Positions 10,359 to 18,584 of a DNA stretch of 64,000 bases are shown piece by piece. A model generated the notes under the pieces. It was not told where the DNA came from. It searched no databases and saw nothing but the letters and a program-made list of their open reading frames with translations. The stretch is from Nodosilinea sp. P-1105 (GTDB lineage: Bacteria; Cyanobacteriota; Cyanobacteriia; Phormidesmidales; Phormidesmidaceae). A program made the translations under genes and the position numbers. The stretch is taken from positions 35,938 through 99,937 of the forward strand of contig NZ_SMDQ01000015.1 in assembly GCF_012911975.1 (NCBI RefSeq), in the 5' to 3' direction. The first letter of the stretch is position 1. The number at the start of each line of letters is the position of its first letter.

Positions 10359-11690
10359 GTGATTAACGTTGGTTTACTGGGCTTAGGAACGGTAGGGTCG
10401 GGGACCGCCAAGATCTTGCTTGATCCGGCCCACCGTCATCCCTTGGTTAGCCGATTGGCCTTGGCGAAGGTGGGGGTACGCAGCTTAGATAAGCCCCGCC
10501 CAGTGGAGATTCCGACCGATTGCCTAACCACAGATTTAGAGAGCATCGTCAGCGATCCCGCCATTGACATTGTGGTGGAGTTAATTGGTGGGCTAGAACC
10601 AGCCCGATCGCTGATTCTCAAAGCCATTAGCCACGGCAAGCATGTGGTTACCGCCAACAAAGCGGTAATTGCCCGCTACGGGGATGAGATTTTTACCGCG
10701 GCCAACGCCGCTGGGGTCTATGTCCTACTTGAGGCGGCAGTGGGGGGCGGTATTCCCGTGGTTCAACCCCTGAAACAAGCCCTGGGGGTGAATCACATCC
10801 AGGCGGTGACGGGCATTATCAACGGCACCACCAACTATATCCTCACCCGTATGCAGCGGGAGGGGGGGGATTTTGAGCCGATCTTGGCTGATGCCCAGCG
10901 CCTCGGCTATGCCGAAGCTGACCCCTCCGCTGATGTGGATGGCCTAGATGCGGCTGACAAGATTGCGATTTTGGCCTCTCTGGCCTTTGGCGGCCGAATT
11001 AAGCTGTCGGAGGTCTACAGTGAGGGGATCCGCCATGTCACCGCTGCCGATATTACCTATGCCAACCGCCTCGGCTTTGTAATTAAGCTGTTGGCGATCG
11101 CCCGCCGCTGTTCTCCCGATCCTGAGGCGGCGTCGGGGGATGAACCAGTAGATGAGCTTCAACTGCGGGTGCACCCTACCCTGGTACCAGAGGCGCACCC
11201 CCTGGCCACGGTTAACGACGTATACAACGCGATTTTGGTAGAAGGGGACCCAATTGGCCAGGTGATGTTCTTTGGTCCTGGGGCCGGGGAAGGCCCCACG
11301 GCCAGTGCCGTGGTATCAGACATTATCAATATTGCCGCCACCCTGATTTCCGGTCAGGGCACTACAATTACCCCCCAAACCGCTAATCCGCTGTTGGCCT
11401 GCACCCACCAACACTATTGCAAAATCAGCCCCATGGCCGACCTGGTCAGTCGGTTTTATCTACGGCTGCTGGCCGAAGACCAACCCGGGGTCATTGGCAA
11501 ACTGGGGCTGTGTTTTGGCCGTCACCATGTCAGCCTGGAGTCGATTGTGCAAATTGGCATGCGGGATAACCGAGCTGAGATTGTGATTGTCAGCCATGAA
11601 GTGACGGAAGCCAACTTCCAAACCGCCCTGGATGAAATTCGCGAGTTCTCTGAGATCTATAGCGTTCCTAGTGTGCTGCGGGTGCTGTAG
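10359..11690 (+). CDS. hom: Homoserine dehydrogenase
   Basis: About 443 residues. The enzyme reduces aspartate-4-semialdehyde to homoserine in the threonine/methionine pathway. The N-terminal Rossmann motif is GLLGLGTVGSG; the catalytic core contains GIINGTTNYILT and GYAEADPSADVDGLDAADK, both hallmarks of the family; the last 80 residues are an ACT domain (DQPGVIGKLGLCFGRHHVSLESIVQ) that usually senses threonine. GTG at 10359 is preferred because it begins the conserved strand INVGLLG; a TTG at 10356 would add one residue. It appears monocistronic. Confidence 0.94.
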   Translation: MINVGLLGLGTVGSGTAKILLDPAHRHPLVSRLALAKVGVRSLDKPRPVEIPTDCLTTDLESIVSDPAIDIVVELIGGLEPARSLILKAISHGKHVVTANKAVIARYGDEIFTAANAAGVYVLLEAAVGGGIPVVQPLKQALGVNHIQAVTGIINGTTNYILTRMQREGGDFEPILADAQRLGYAEADPSADVDGLDAADKIAILASLAFGGRIKLSEVYSEGIRHVTAADITYANRLGFVIKLLAIARRCSPDPEAASGDEPVDELQLRVHPTLVPEAHPLATVNDVYNAILVEGDPIGQVMFFGPGAGEGPTASAVVSDIINIAATLISGQGTTITPQTANPLLACTHQHYCKISPMADLVSRFYLRLLAEDQPGVIGKLGLCFGRHHVSLESIVQIGMRDNRAEIVIVSHEVTEANFQTALDEIREFSEIYSVPSVLRVL

Positions 11691-11931
11691 AGGATGTCGC
11701 GATCGCCCTTGTTGTCATAGCGGCCCACCCGCTTGTATCCCAGTACCTTGACGGATAGTGGGTCTATGGTTTTAAGTTCTGCTAAGGCAAGGGGGTAAAC
11801 GATTGACCCTTGGCTCTATGTCATGCATGGCTTGTTGGTTGAGGACTACTGACCCACTCTACCCATGGGTAAAAGGGGGCCACGGTTGATGATCCCAGCT
11901 ATCTGGCCAGCGCCATTGATGAGGCCAATCC

Positions 11932-12621
11932 ATGGAATGGATTTCAACTCGACCCATTGCCCACCGGGGTCTACACCGGGGGGGCCAGGTGCCAGAGAAT
12001 TCTTTGGCGGCGTTTCGGGCGGCGATCGCGGCTAATCATCCCATCGAGCTAGATGTGCAATTGCTGGCCGACGGGCACATAGCGGTGTTCCACGACCGCG
12101 ATCTAAAGCGATTGACGGGCAAAAGGGGGCGGCTGGCGGGGCAAACCTTGCACAGTATCCAGCACTTTCACCTTTTAGGCAGTGATCAAACGATTCCGGC
12201 CTTAGCGGATGTACTGGCTCTAGTGAATGGTCAAGTCCCCCTGCTGATTGAAATTAAAAATGAAAAAAAAGTCGGCCCAGCCGAACAGGCCTTGCTTAAA
12301 ACCCTGACGGGCTACCAAGGTGACTTTGCGGTGCAGTCTTTCAACCCGCGATCGCTCCAGTGGTTTAAGCGCCAGGCGCCATCGGTGCTGCGGGGGCAAC
12401 TGGCCAGCAAGCCCCAGCAGTTTCTGCGTAGCCACCTGCTCCTCACCTGGGCTAGCAAACCCCACTTTATTGCCTATAACGTCAAAGCCCTGCCCAATCT
12501 GCCCACCACCCTGGCCCGTCACAGCTTTCATCTCCCCCTACTCGCCTGGACGGTCCGAACCAAAACTGACCAAATCAGGGCCAAGAAGTATGCTGACAAC
12601 TACATCTTTGATCCGTTTTAA
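11932..12621 (+). CDS. Glycerophosphodiester phosphodiesterase family protein
   Basis: A 229-residue cytoplasmic GDPD TIM barrel. The conserved catalytic and metal residues are visible: His11-Arg12 (AHRG), Glu22-Asn23 (PENS), Glu39 and Asp41 (ELDV) and His54 (FHDRDL). The family hydrolyses glycerophosphodiesters such as glycerophosphocholine to glycerol-3-phosphate and an alcohol. No signal peptide is seen. The gene converges with the flavoprotein gene at 12631 with nine bases between their stop codons. Confidence 0.88.
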   Translation: MEWISTRPIAHRGLHRGGQVPENSLAAFRAAIAANHPIELDVQLLADGHIAVFHDRDLKRLTGKRGRLAGQTLHSIQHFHLLGSDQTIPALADVLALVNGQVPLLIEIKNEKKVGPAEQALLKTLTGYQGDFAVQSFNPRSLQWFKRQAPSVLRGQLASKPQQFLRSHLLLTWASKPHFIAYNVKALPNLPTTLARHSFHLPLLAWTVRTKTDQIRAKKYADNYIFDPF

Positions 12622-12630
12622 GAGATTCGT

Positions 12631-13752
12631 TTAAGACAACAGGCCACCGCTGAGACGCTTCATCACCCGATTGGCGATGTCGACGTACTGTACTTCCCCC
12701 GCCAGAATCTGCCCCAGGCGCTGAGTCGCCGTAGGCCGCTTGATGCCCACTCGATAGCCAATGCCGGGCACCCGAAAAAACAGCCCCGAAATGCGCTTGG
12801 CCCATTGCATGTCGGCTCCCCAGGAGTCATGCATGGTGGCCGTATAGCCCGCCAAGGTGTCACTCTGGCCCGTCAGGGCGGCGTGGATGGCGGCAGCAGC
12901 GTTCACCCCACTGATCATCCCAGGACGAATCCCCTCAGCACTGAGGGGGTCGACAATGGCGGCGGCTTCCCCCACCAGCACCGCCCGATGGGTATGGAGG
13001 GGATGGTTGCCGTCCCATAGTTTGAGCGGGTGGCTGTGGAGGTGGCCTTGCCCCTGGGACAGCCCAAAGGACTGACTGTACTGGTCGATGATTGAACTGA
13101 TGTTTTTGGGGGATTTACCCAAAAAAGTGGCGGCCCCGATCGAGTAGCCCTGCTGCTTGGGGAAGTTCCACAGACAGCCCTGCTTCAGCAAGCCAAATTC
13201 AAAGTTAATGGCGCAGTCATCACTGACTGGGGTTGCCATTGCCACCTCCAGCACGCTGGCCGATCGCAAGGGCACCGCCGGAAACCCCAACCACTCAGCC
13301 ATCGGCCCCTGGGCCCCATCCGCCGCTACCACGTAAGCCGCGTCTAAGGAGCCGGTATCGGTGATCACCTGCCAAACATCTCCTTTTGATTCAAGGCCAG
13401 TCACGGCGGTGCCTTGCTTCAGCACGGCCCCTTGCCCCCGGGCCTGCTGCACCAAAAACTGGTCAAACACCTGGCGCTGCACCATCCAGATTGGGTCGGT
13501 GGTGGTTAGGGCGGCTTCAATCGGGTCCCCCAGCTTCCAGGTATAGCGGACCCGGCGCATCTGGCGATCGATGGCGGGGGCAAAGTCAAAGTCAAAGTAA
13601 GCGGCCACACTGGGGGAAACTGCCCCGCTACAAGGCTTATAGCGAGGTAGGGAATCTTTTTCGACGATTAAAACAGAGTGCCCACGCTTAGCCAGGTGAT
13701 AGGCAGTGGATGCCCCGGCTGGCCCAGCGCCAACCACAATACAGTCGTACAT
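12631..13752 (-). CDS. Geranylgeranyl-reductase-family FAD-dependent oxidoreductase
   Basis: A 373-residue flavoprotein. It opens with the FAD-binding GxGxxG motif (VGAGPAGAS, residues 7-15), continues with the KPCSGAVS segment near residue 40 and the second FAD motif GEAAAIVDPLSAEGI. This pattern defines the geranylgeranyl reductase/ChlP superfamily, which reduces isoprenoid double bonds. The similarity to true ChlP is partial, so it is more likely a paralogue acting on another isoprenoid or lipid. It converges with the GDPD gene. Confidence 0.85.
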   Translation of the reverse strand: MYDCIVVGAGPAGASTAYHLAKRGHSVLIVEKDSLPRYKPCSGAVSPSVAAYFDFDFAPAIDRQMRRVRYTWKLGDPIEAALTTTDPIWMVQRQVFDQFLVQQARGQGAVLKQGTAVTGLESKGDVWQVITDTGSLDAAYVVAADGAQGPMAEWLGFPAVPLRSASVLEVAMATPVSDDCAINFEFGLLKQGCLWNFPKQQGYSIGAATFLGKSPKNISSIIDQYSQSFGLSQGQGHLHSHPLKLWDGNHPLHTHRAVLVGEAAAIVDPLSAEGIRPGMISGVNAAAAIHAALTGQSDTLAGYTATMHDSWGADMQWAKRISGLFFRVPGIGYRVGIKRPTATQRLGQILAGEVQYVDIANRVMKRLSGGLLS

Positions 13753-13818
13753 AGCTAGCAGATGAAGGTAATGAAATCAGCTTTCCCTCTAGCATCTTGG
13801 CACACTATCGACGCTTGC

Positions 13819-14475
13819 CTATGGCCTCGGTGGGTGGGTTAGCCATTGGCGAAACTGACGGATTAAGCTGTTTTCCCCTAACCCAGGCTGAATATCACGG
13901 TCGGGGAAGCGGAGGCTGACAAAGTGGGTGATATCGGTGGCGGTAATCGGGGAAAGCGCTAAGCTGCGATCGCGTTGTACATAGCCACCGTCGTTTAACC
14001 CATAGATCGTCAGGGTTTGCCCGTCATAACGCCAAATTTCAGGAATACCCAAGTCAGCATAGATAGAAAATCGGTCCAGAGAACTACGGGTGATGTCAAT
14101 CTCCACGGCTAAATCAGGGGGTGGAAACCGGCTCAGGTCCACCTGTTCAACATCCCGCACCCAAGCTTCATGTTGGATGTAATAGCACTGATCCGGCTCC
14201 AGACCTCGTTCCAAATCAGCGCGATCGCAGGTGCGTGATCCCAAACTGCGAATTTCTAAGCCTAGTTCCTCAGTTGCAGCCTCAATCAGCCGCCCCAGCA
14301 ATTTTTTGTAGGTTTCATGGGGGTCTAGGGGCATGCGAATTTCGAGGGTGCCGCGATCATAGGTCAGACGCACCCTCGGATCTGAATCAAAATCTCGAAT
14401 CAGCAGCTGGTAGGTTTGCCAGCTGATGTTTCTCAAAATGACCCGATCTGGACTTTGGATCAGGGTAGCTGCCAT
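13819..14475 (-). CDS. Uma2 family protein (PD-(D/E)XK nuclease fold)
   Basis: About 218 residues from MAATLIQSPD. The core has PPPDLAVEIDI, which supplies the Asp and Glu of the restriction-like fold, followed by IYADLGIPEIWRYDG. The Lys normally found between these segments is not evident, so catalytic activity is uncertain. The open frame extends upstream to 14790, but that part is low-complexity and overlaps the divergent neighbour; ATG 14475 or 14490 is the likely start. Uma2 genes are abundant in cyanobacteria and their role is unknown. It is divergent from another Uma2 gene. Confidence 0.8.
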   Translation of the reverse strand: MAATLIQSPDRVILRNISWQTYQLLIRDFDSDPRVRLTYDRGTLEIRMPLDPHETYKKLLGRLIEAATEELGLEIRSLGSRTCDRADLERGLEPDQCYYIQHEAWVRDVEQVDLSRFPPPDLAVEIDITRSSLDRFSIYADLGIPEIWRYDGQTLTIYGLNDGGYVQRDRSLALSPITATDITHFVSLRFPDRDIQPGLGENSLIRQFRQWLTHPPRP

Positions 14476-14664
14476 AGAGCTTCGGCCCATGAAGTCAGTT
14501 TCCCTTAGCTTAAACCATTGGACTGTCTCCCACCCACCTCCCCAACCCCCTAGCCACCGCAGCGACGTATCCTGATGGCTGCCGCGAACAATCGACTGGG
14601 GTATGGCATGAGTGTGGTTGTTCTTCGCTATGGTAAGAGCAGCCTGAGCATTGAGGCTTCTGTT

Positions 14665-15243
14665 ATGACACCCGCAACCAATCGCATTCGATGGACCACA
14701 GCAGATCTGGCGCTGTTTTCTGATGATGGCAAGCGCTACGAAATTATTGATGGAGAACTGATCGTGACCAGAGCGCCGCGATGGAGCCATCAGGAAGTGA
14801 CTGGTCGAATCTTTGCTGCCCTGGATAACTGGTGCCAGGATACAGGGCTGGGGCGAGCGGCCATTAATCCTGGCATTATTTTCACCGATGAAGATAACGT
14901 CATTCCTGACGTGGTGTGGGCCAGCAACGAGCGCCTAGACGTTCTAATGGATGAGGCTGAGCACCTGACCGGGGCTCCTGAGCTGGTGGTAGAAGTGTTG
15001 TCTCCAGGGAAGAAAGACGAACAGCGCGATCGTCAGCTTAAACTCAAGTTGTATTCCCAGCAAGGGGTGCAGGAGTATTGGATTGTTGATCAGACTCTAC
15101 GACAGGTACAGGTTTATCGTCGAGATTATGCTGTGCTGACCCTGGTGGTTACCCTGCAGGGGGCTGACAGCCTGACCTCACCGCTTCTACCTGATTTTGC
15201 CTGCCCCCTAAGGCGCATTTTCGGTCGGCAAGGAAGCCCATAA
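14665..15243 (+). CDS. Uma2 family protein (PD-(D/E)XK nuclease fold)
   Basis: 192 residues from MTPATNRIRW. The fold signature is clear: YEIIDGELIV, an Asp in VIPDVVW, Glu in PELVVEVLSPG, then LKLKLYSQQGVQEYWIVD with a Lys in the usual place. It is a canonical Uma2 endonuclease-like protein with a complete putative active site. An in-frame ATG at 14575 would extend into the promoter region shared with the divergent Uma2 gene and was not used. The biological role of the family in cyanobacteria is not established. Confidence 0.85.
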   Translation: MTPATNRIRWTTADLALFSDDGKRYEIIDGELIVTRAPRWSHQEVTGRIFAALDNWCQDTGLGRAAINPGIIFTDEDNVIPDVVWASNERLDVLMDEAEHLTGAPELVVEVLSPGKKDEQRDRQLKLKLYSQQGVQEYWIVDQTLRQVQVYRRDYAVLTLVVTLQGADSLTSPLLPDFACPLRRIFGRQGSP

Positions 15244-15699
15244 CGCACCAGCCTGGTAGTGTTCTGAACCCAAGTGAACGCGTCTACACCCCATCACCCA
15301 CACACCTTCCCCACCCGTGGGTTACGGCGGCATTTGATTGGCCTGGCGATCGCCCCAACCCTGACCGCCTAACCCACGCTACAGCCTCAACTCCATATCC
15401 TTGCCAGGGCGGACACACGGGTCGGCAGATGAAAAACGAAAAACGAAAATAGAAAAACGAAAAGGGGAGAACTCAAAGTTCAAAGTTCCTCTCGGGAAGC
15501 GGTGCATTGCGGGCCCAGGTTGACCGCCAATACCCAGGCCCCGACCGCTAATGCACCCTACGCTTTCAACAATTCAAAATCCAAAATTCAAAATCCAAAA
15601 CCACCCCACCTTCCCCATTTCCCCACCTCCCCACCTCCCCACCTCCCCAACCCCCCCCCAGGGATTGAATTTTCCTGGCAGACGGGTTAAGTAAACGGT
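15244..15699. other. Intergenic region with low-complexity tracts
   Basis: No gene is seen. It holds A-rich AAAACGAAAA repeats (about 15429-15465), repeated TTCAAAATCCAAAA and a C-rich array of CCCCACCT units (about 15601-15660). No cobalamin riboswitch could be recognised although a metal transporter follows. The promoter of the transporter operon is presumably near the 3' end. Confidence 0.5.
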
Positions 15700-16218
15700 A
15701 TGACCTATCGAACATTACCTCGACTAATCGCTGCTTTAGCAACAGGGGCCACCCTGGGTTGGGCAATGCCAACTCTGGCCCACGGTGTGGTTTTGGGCTA
15801 CGAACCAGTCAATAGCGTAGAGATTCAGGCCCATTACGACACGGGCGAGCCGATGGCGGAAGCCCAAGTGGTGGTCTACGCCCCTGACGATCCCACTGAG
15901 CCCTGGATGCAGAGCACCACTGATGCGGATGGCCTGTTTACGTTTACCCCCGATACCTCCCAGCCCGGTAACTGGGAGGTGATGATTCGTCAGGCGGGCC
16001 ACGGTGGCATCGTGACCGTGCCAGTGGCTGCCGCTAATGGCGAAGCGGTGGCTAGTAACGACTCTGGGGCTGATGACAATGGAACCGCCGTCGTTCAAAG
16101 GCAACCCGATACAACCTCGTCAGAAAATCTGTCGTCTGTGCAGCAGGGAATTGCCATTGGTGCGGTAATCTGGGGATTTATTGGCACAGCGTTGTTTTTT
16201 GTTAGGGGTAAGCGGTAG
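15700..16218 (+). CDS. NikL/CbiL-like periplasmic component of a nickel/cobalt ECF transporter
   Basis: A 172-residue protein with a signal peptide ending after TLAHG, a carboxypeptidase-regulatory-like beta domain (EAQVVVYAPDD, DADGLFTFTPDT, WEVMIRQAGHGG) and one C-terminal membrane segment (about 147-168). Exported proteins of this layout sit beside CbiM in many nickel/cobalt transporters and are named NikL or CbiL; the N-terminal mature His and the GHGG motif may bind metal. Its TAG stop overlaps the GTG start of cbiM, which places it firmly in the operon. CbiN is absent, so this protein probably takes its place. Confidence 0.78.
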   Translation: MTYRTLPRLIAALATGATLGWAMPTLAHGVVLGYEPVNSVEIQAHYDTGEPMAEAQVVVYAPDDPTEPWMQSTTDADGLFTFTPDTSQPGNWEVMIRQAGHGGIVTVPVAAANGEAVASNDSGADDNGTAVVQRQPDTTSSENLSSVQQGIAIGAVIWGFIGTALFFVRGKR

Positions 16219-16862
16219 TGCATATTCCAGATGGCCTGATTCCTGCTCAGGTCTGTGCCGCCGGATACGCCATCACCGGGCTAACCACCTGGTATTCGTT
16301 GCGGCAAATTAACCGTAAACCTGATCCCACCGCCGAAATCCCAAAGGCGTCTTTACTGACGGCGGCTTTTTTCGTGGCGTCATCGATTTATGTACCGGTG
16401 CCGCCAGTGAGTGTCCATTTGATTTTGAATGGGCTGCTGGGAGTGGTGCTAGGGTATTTTGCTTTTCCAGCGATTTTGATTGGCTTGTTTTTTCAAGCAC
16501 TGATGCTTGGCCACGGGGGGCTGACTACCCTGGGGGTAAATGCGGCGATGATGGGAATCCCAGCCCTGGTGGCTTACCACCTGTTTAACCTGAGGCAGGG
16601 TTTGGGGCAGGTTTTACCTGACCGGGTTGCCCTGGGGGGGTTTGCCTTCTTAGGCGGAGCGGTGGGCCTGGGGTTGTCGACGTTAATTTTTTTGGTGCTG
16701 GTAATTACCACGATTCCCGCCGGGTTTGATGTGGACACGGAACGCCAGGTTGTGCTTACCCTCAGCCTGGCCCATGTTCCTTTGATGGCGATCGAGGGGG
16801 CGTTTACCGCCATGCTGGTGTTGTTTTTACATCGGGTGAAGCCTGAGCTGCTGGAGGGCTGA
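16218..16862 (+). CDS. cbiM: Energy-coupling factor transporter substrate-binding protein CbiM/NikM
   Basis: 214 residues, polytopic. The N-terminus MHIPDG is the metal-binding start of CbiM/NikM, in which the terminal amine, His2 and downstream histidines (VSVHLILNG, LGHGG) hold Ni2+ or Co2+. The start is GTG inside the TAGTG overlap with the preceding gene. Four bases separate it from cbiQ. Whether the metal is nickel or cobalt cannot be decided from the sequence; no B12 or urease gene is near. Confidence 0.9.
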   Translation: MHIPDGLIPAQVCAAGYAITGLTTWYSLRQINRKPDPTAEIPKASLLTAAFFVASSIYVPVPPVSVHLILNGLLGVVLGYFAFPAILIGLFFQALMLGHGGLTTLGVNAAMMGIPALVAYHLFNLRQGLGQVLPDRVALGGFAFLGGAVGLGLSTLIFLVLVITTIPAGFDVDTERQVVLTLSLAHVPLMAIEGAFTAMLVLFLHRVKPELLEG

Positions 16863-16866
16863 CCCC

Positions 16867-17670
16867 ATGGCATTGGTGAGTTCAGACGCCTATGTGCAGG
16901 GCACATCCATGGTGCATCGCTGGCCCCCTCGGCTAAAGCTGGTGGGGCTAGGGGCGCTGATGTTTGCTTTTGCTATGGTGCAGCAGATGGTGTTGCTGCT
17001 GCCGATCGCCGCGATCGCCGCTGGACTCTATGGTCTATCGGGGCTGCCCCTGAGCCTTTTAAGCCATCGACTGCGTTACCCAGGGTTGTTTATTGCCGCC
17101 GTAGTGGTGCTGCTGCCCTTCACGTCCGGGGACACGGTGATCGCCCAGTGGGGTTGGTTAGCGCTACGTCAGGAGGGGCTAGAGGCAGCCGGCTTGATTG
17201 TGGTGCGGTTTGTCTCAATTTTGACCCTGGGCTTTATTCTGTTGGGCACCACGCCTTTTTTGACCATTATCCAGGCCATGCGGGGGCTGGGACTGCCCAA
17301 GATTTTGGCGGATATGACCCTGCTGGCCTACCGCTATCTGTACGAAATTGCTGAAAATCTGGCCACCATGCAGCAATCTATGGCGCTCAGGGGCTTTGGC
17401 CATCAGCCCCGACGTTGGGGAGTGAGTCGTCGCACGGTACAGCAGCTGGCCATGCTGGTGGGTAGCTTGCTGCTGCGCAGCTATGAACAGTCGGAACGGG
17501 TATACAAAGCCATGCGGTTACGGGGGTATGGCTATGGCCCGGGTAACCAGGCTACCTTAGGAAGGGGCAACGCCAATGGCCAGTTCCGGGCGGGATGGGG
17601 GTTAACCGTCGGTGTGTTGGCCATGGCGGTTTGTATTGTTGCAGTAGAGGTGGCGTTATCGATAGGCTAA
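16867..17670 (+). CDS. cbiQ: ECF transporter T component CbiQ
   Basis: A 267-residue membrane protein that couples CbiO ATP hydrolysis to CbiM. It contains several transmembrane helices and the conserved cytoplasmic coupling segments ending in Ala-Arg-Gly-like motifs, visible as ALRGFG (about 177-182) and KAMRLRGYGYG (about 217). It begins four bases after cbiM and its 3' end overlaps the reading frame of cbiO. Confidence 0.9.
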   Translation: MALVSSDAYVQGTSMVHRWPPRLKLVGLGALMFAFAMVQQMVLLLPIAAIAAGLYGLSGLPLSLLSHRLRYPGLFIAAVVVLLPFTSGDTVIAQWGWLALRQEGLEAAGLIVVRFVSILTLGFILLGTTPFLTIIQAMRGLGLPKILADMTLLAYRYLYEIAENLATMQQSMALRGFGHQPRRWGVSRRTVQQLAMLVGSLLLRSYEQSERVYKAMRLRGYGYGPGNQATLGRGNANGQFRAGWGLTVGVLAMAVCIVAVEVALSIG

Positions 17671-18455
17671 GTTCTGGTGCGGCCATAGCTAATTCCCAGG
17701 GCAGGGCAGGGCAAGAAACAGAGGCGATCGCGACTCGCTCTATCTCCTTTGCGTACCCCGACCGGCCCGACGTGTTGTGCGACATTTCCCTAGAGATTCG
17801 CCAGGGGGAGCGGGTGGGCATCATTGGCCACAATGGCTGTGGCAAGACGACGTTGTTTATGCTGCTGTGTGGGGTGCTGACTCCAGCATCGGGGGACATT
17901 ATTCTATTTGGCGAACCTCTAAAACCCGGACAGTTTCGACCAGAGGTGGGCCTGCTGTTTCAAGACCCCGATGACCAACTATTTTCGGCCTCGGTGTGGG
18001 ATGACATTGCCTTTGGGCCTCAAAACATGGGTTTTTCCCCAGAGGAGGTGGCCGTGCGGGTGGCTGAGGCGGCTGAGATGGCGGGGGTAACCCACCTGCT
18101 AGATCGCTTACCCCACCACCTATCAGGGGGGGAAAAACAAATGGTGGCGATCGCAGGGTTGCTGGCCATGACCCCTAAAATCTTGCTCTATGACGAACCG
18201 ACCGCCAACCTAGACCTGCGTACCCGGCGACGGCTGATTCACTTTTTACAAACCGCCTCGGAAACCCTGCTGATTTCCTCCCACGATCTGGAATTTGTGC
18301 TGGAGGTCTGCGATCGCGTGGTGCTGATTGACGACGGGCGTATTGTTGCCGATGGCTGCCCCCAGGTGGTGATGGGGGATCAGACCTTAATGGAGGCCCA
18401 TGGTTTGGAGAAGCCCCATTCGCTGATGCCCCATCGGTCTAGCCACCACGGCTGA
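17595..18455 (+). CDS. cbiO: ECF transporter ATP-binding protein CbiO
   Basis: An ABC ATPase of up to 286 residues: Walker A GHNGCGKTT, Q-loop FQDPDDQLF, signature LSGGEKQ, Walker B ILLYDEP and a switch His (SSHDLEF). It powers the CbiMQ module. The only ATG before the domain is 17595, inside cbiQ; an internal TTG (17631) is the alternative. The first ~40 residues are not conserved, so the real start is uncertain and translational coupling to cbiQ is likely. Confidence 0.9.
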   Translation: MGVNRRCVGHGGLYCCSRGGVIDRLSSGAAIANSQGRAGQETEAIATRSISFAYPDRPDVLCDISLEIRQGERVGIIGHNGCGKTTLFMLLCGVLTPASGDIILFGEPLKPGQFRPEVGLLFQDPDDQLFSASVWDDIAFGPQNMGFSPEEVAVRVAEAAEMAGVTHLLDRLPHHLSGGEKQMVAIAGLLAMTPKILLYDEPTANLDLRTRRRLIHFLQTASETLLISSHDLEFVLEVCDRVVLIDDGRIVADGCPQVVMGDQTLMEAHGLEKPHSLMPHRSSHHG

Positions 18456-18483
18456 GATCAAAAACGAGCTATGGCAAAACCCT

Positions 18484-18582
18484 AGAACGCCGGTACAGAT
18501 CCCAGGGCAGAATCCAAGGATACCCCAAGAATCATAGTCAATCAGCCCAAGTCCCCTGGGATCTTGACATCCTGTACCCATG
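18484..18582. repeat. CCCAGGG/GGTACAG dispersed repeat, about 100 bp
   Basis: Has ACGCCGGTACAGATCCCAGG at the left and CCTGGGATCTTGAC then CTGTACCCATGCTCT at the right, forming a long imperfect inverted repeat between cbiO and dnaB. Same family as 28170-28264, 29230-29326 and 46125-46330. Confidence 0.75.
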
Positions 18583-18584
18583 CT

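Noticed and set aside
15244..15699. Cobalamin riboswitch before the metal transporter
   Set aside because: No B12-box-like sequence could be found by eye.
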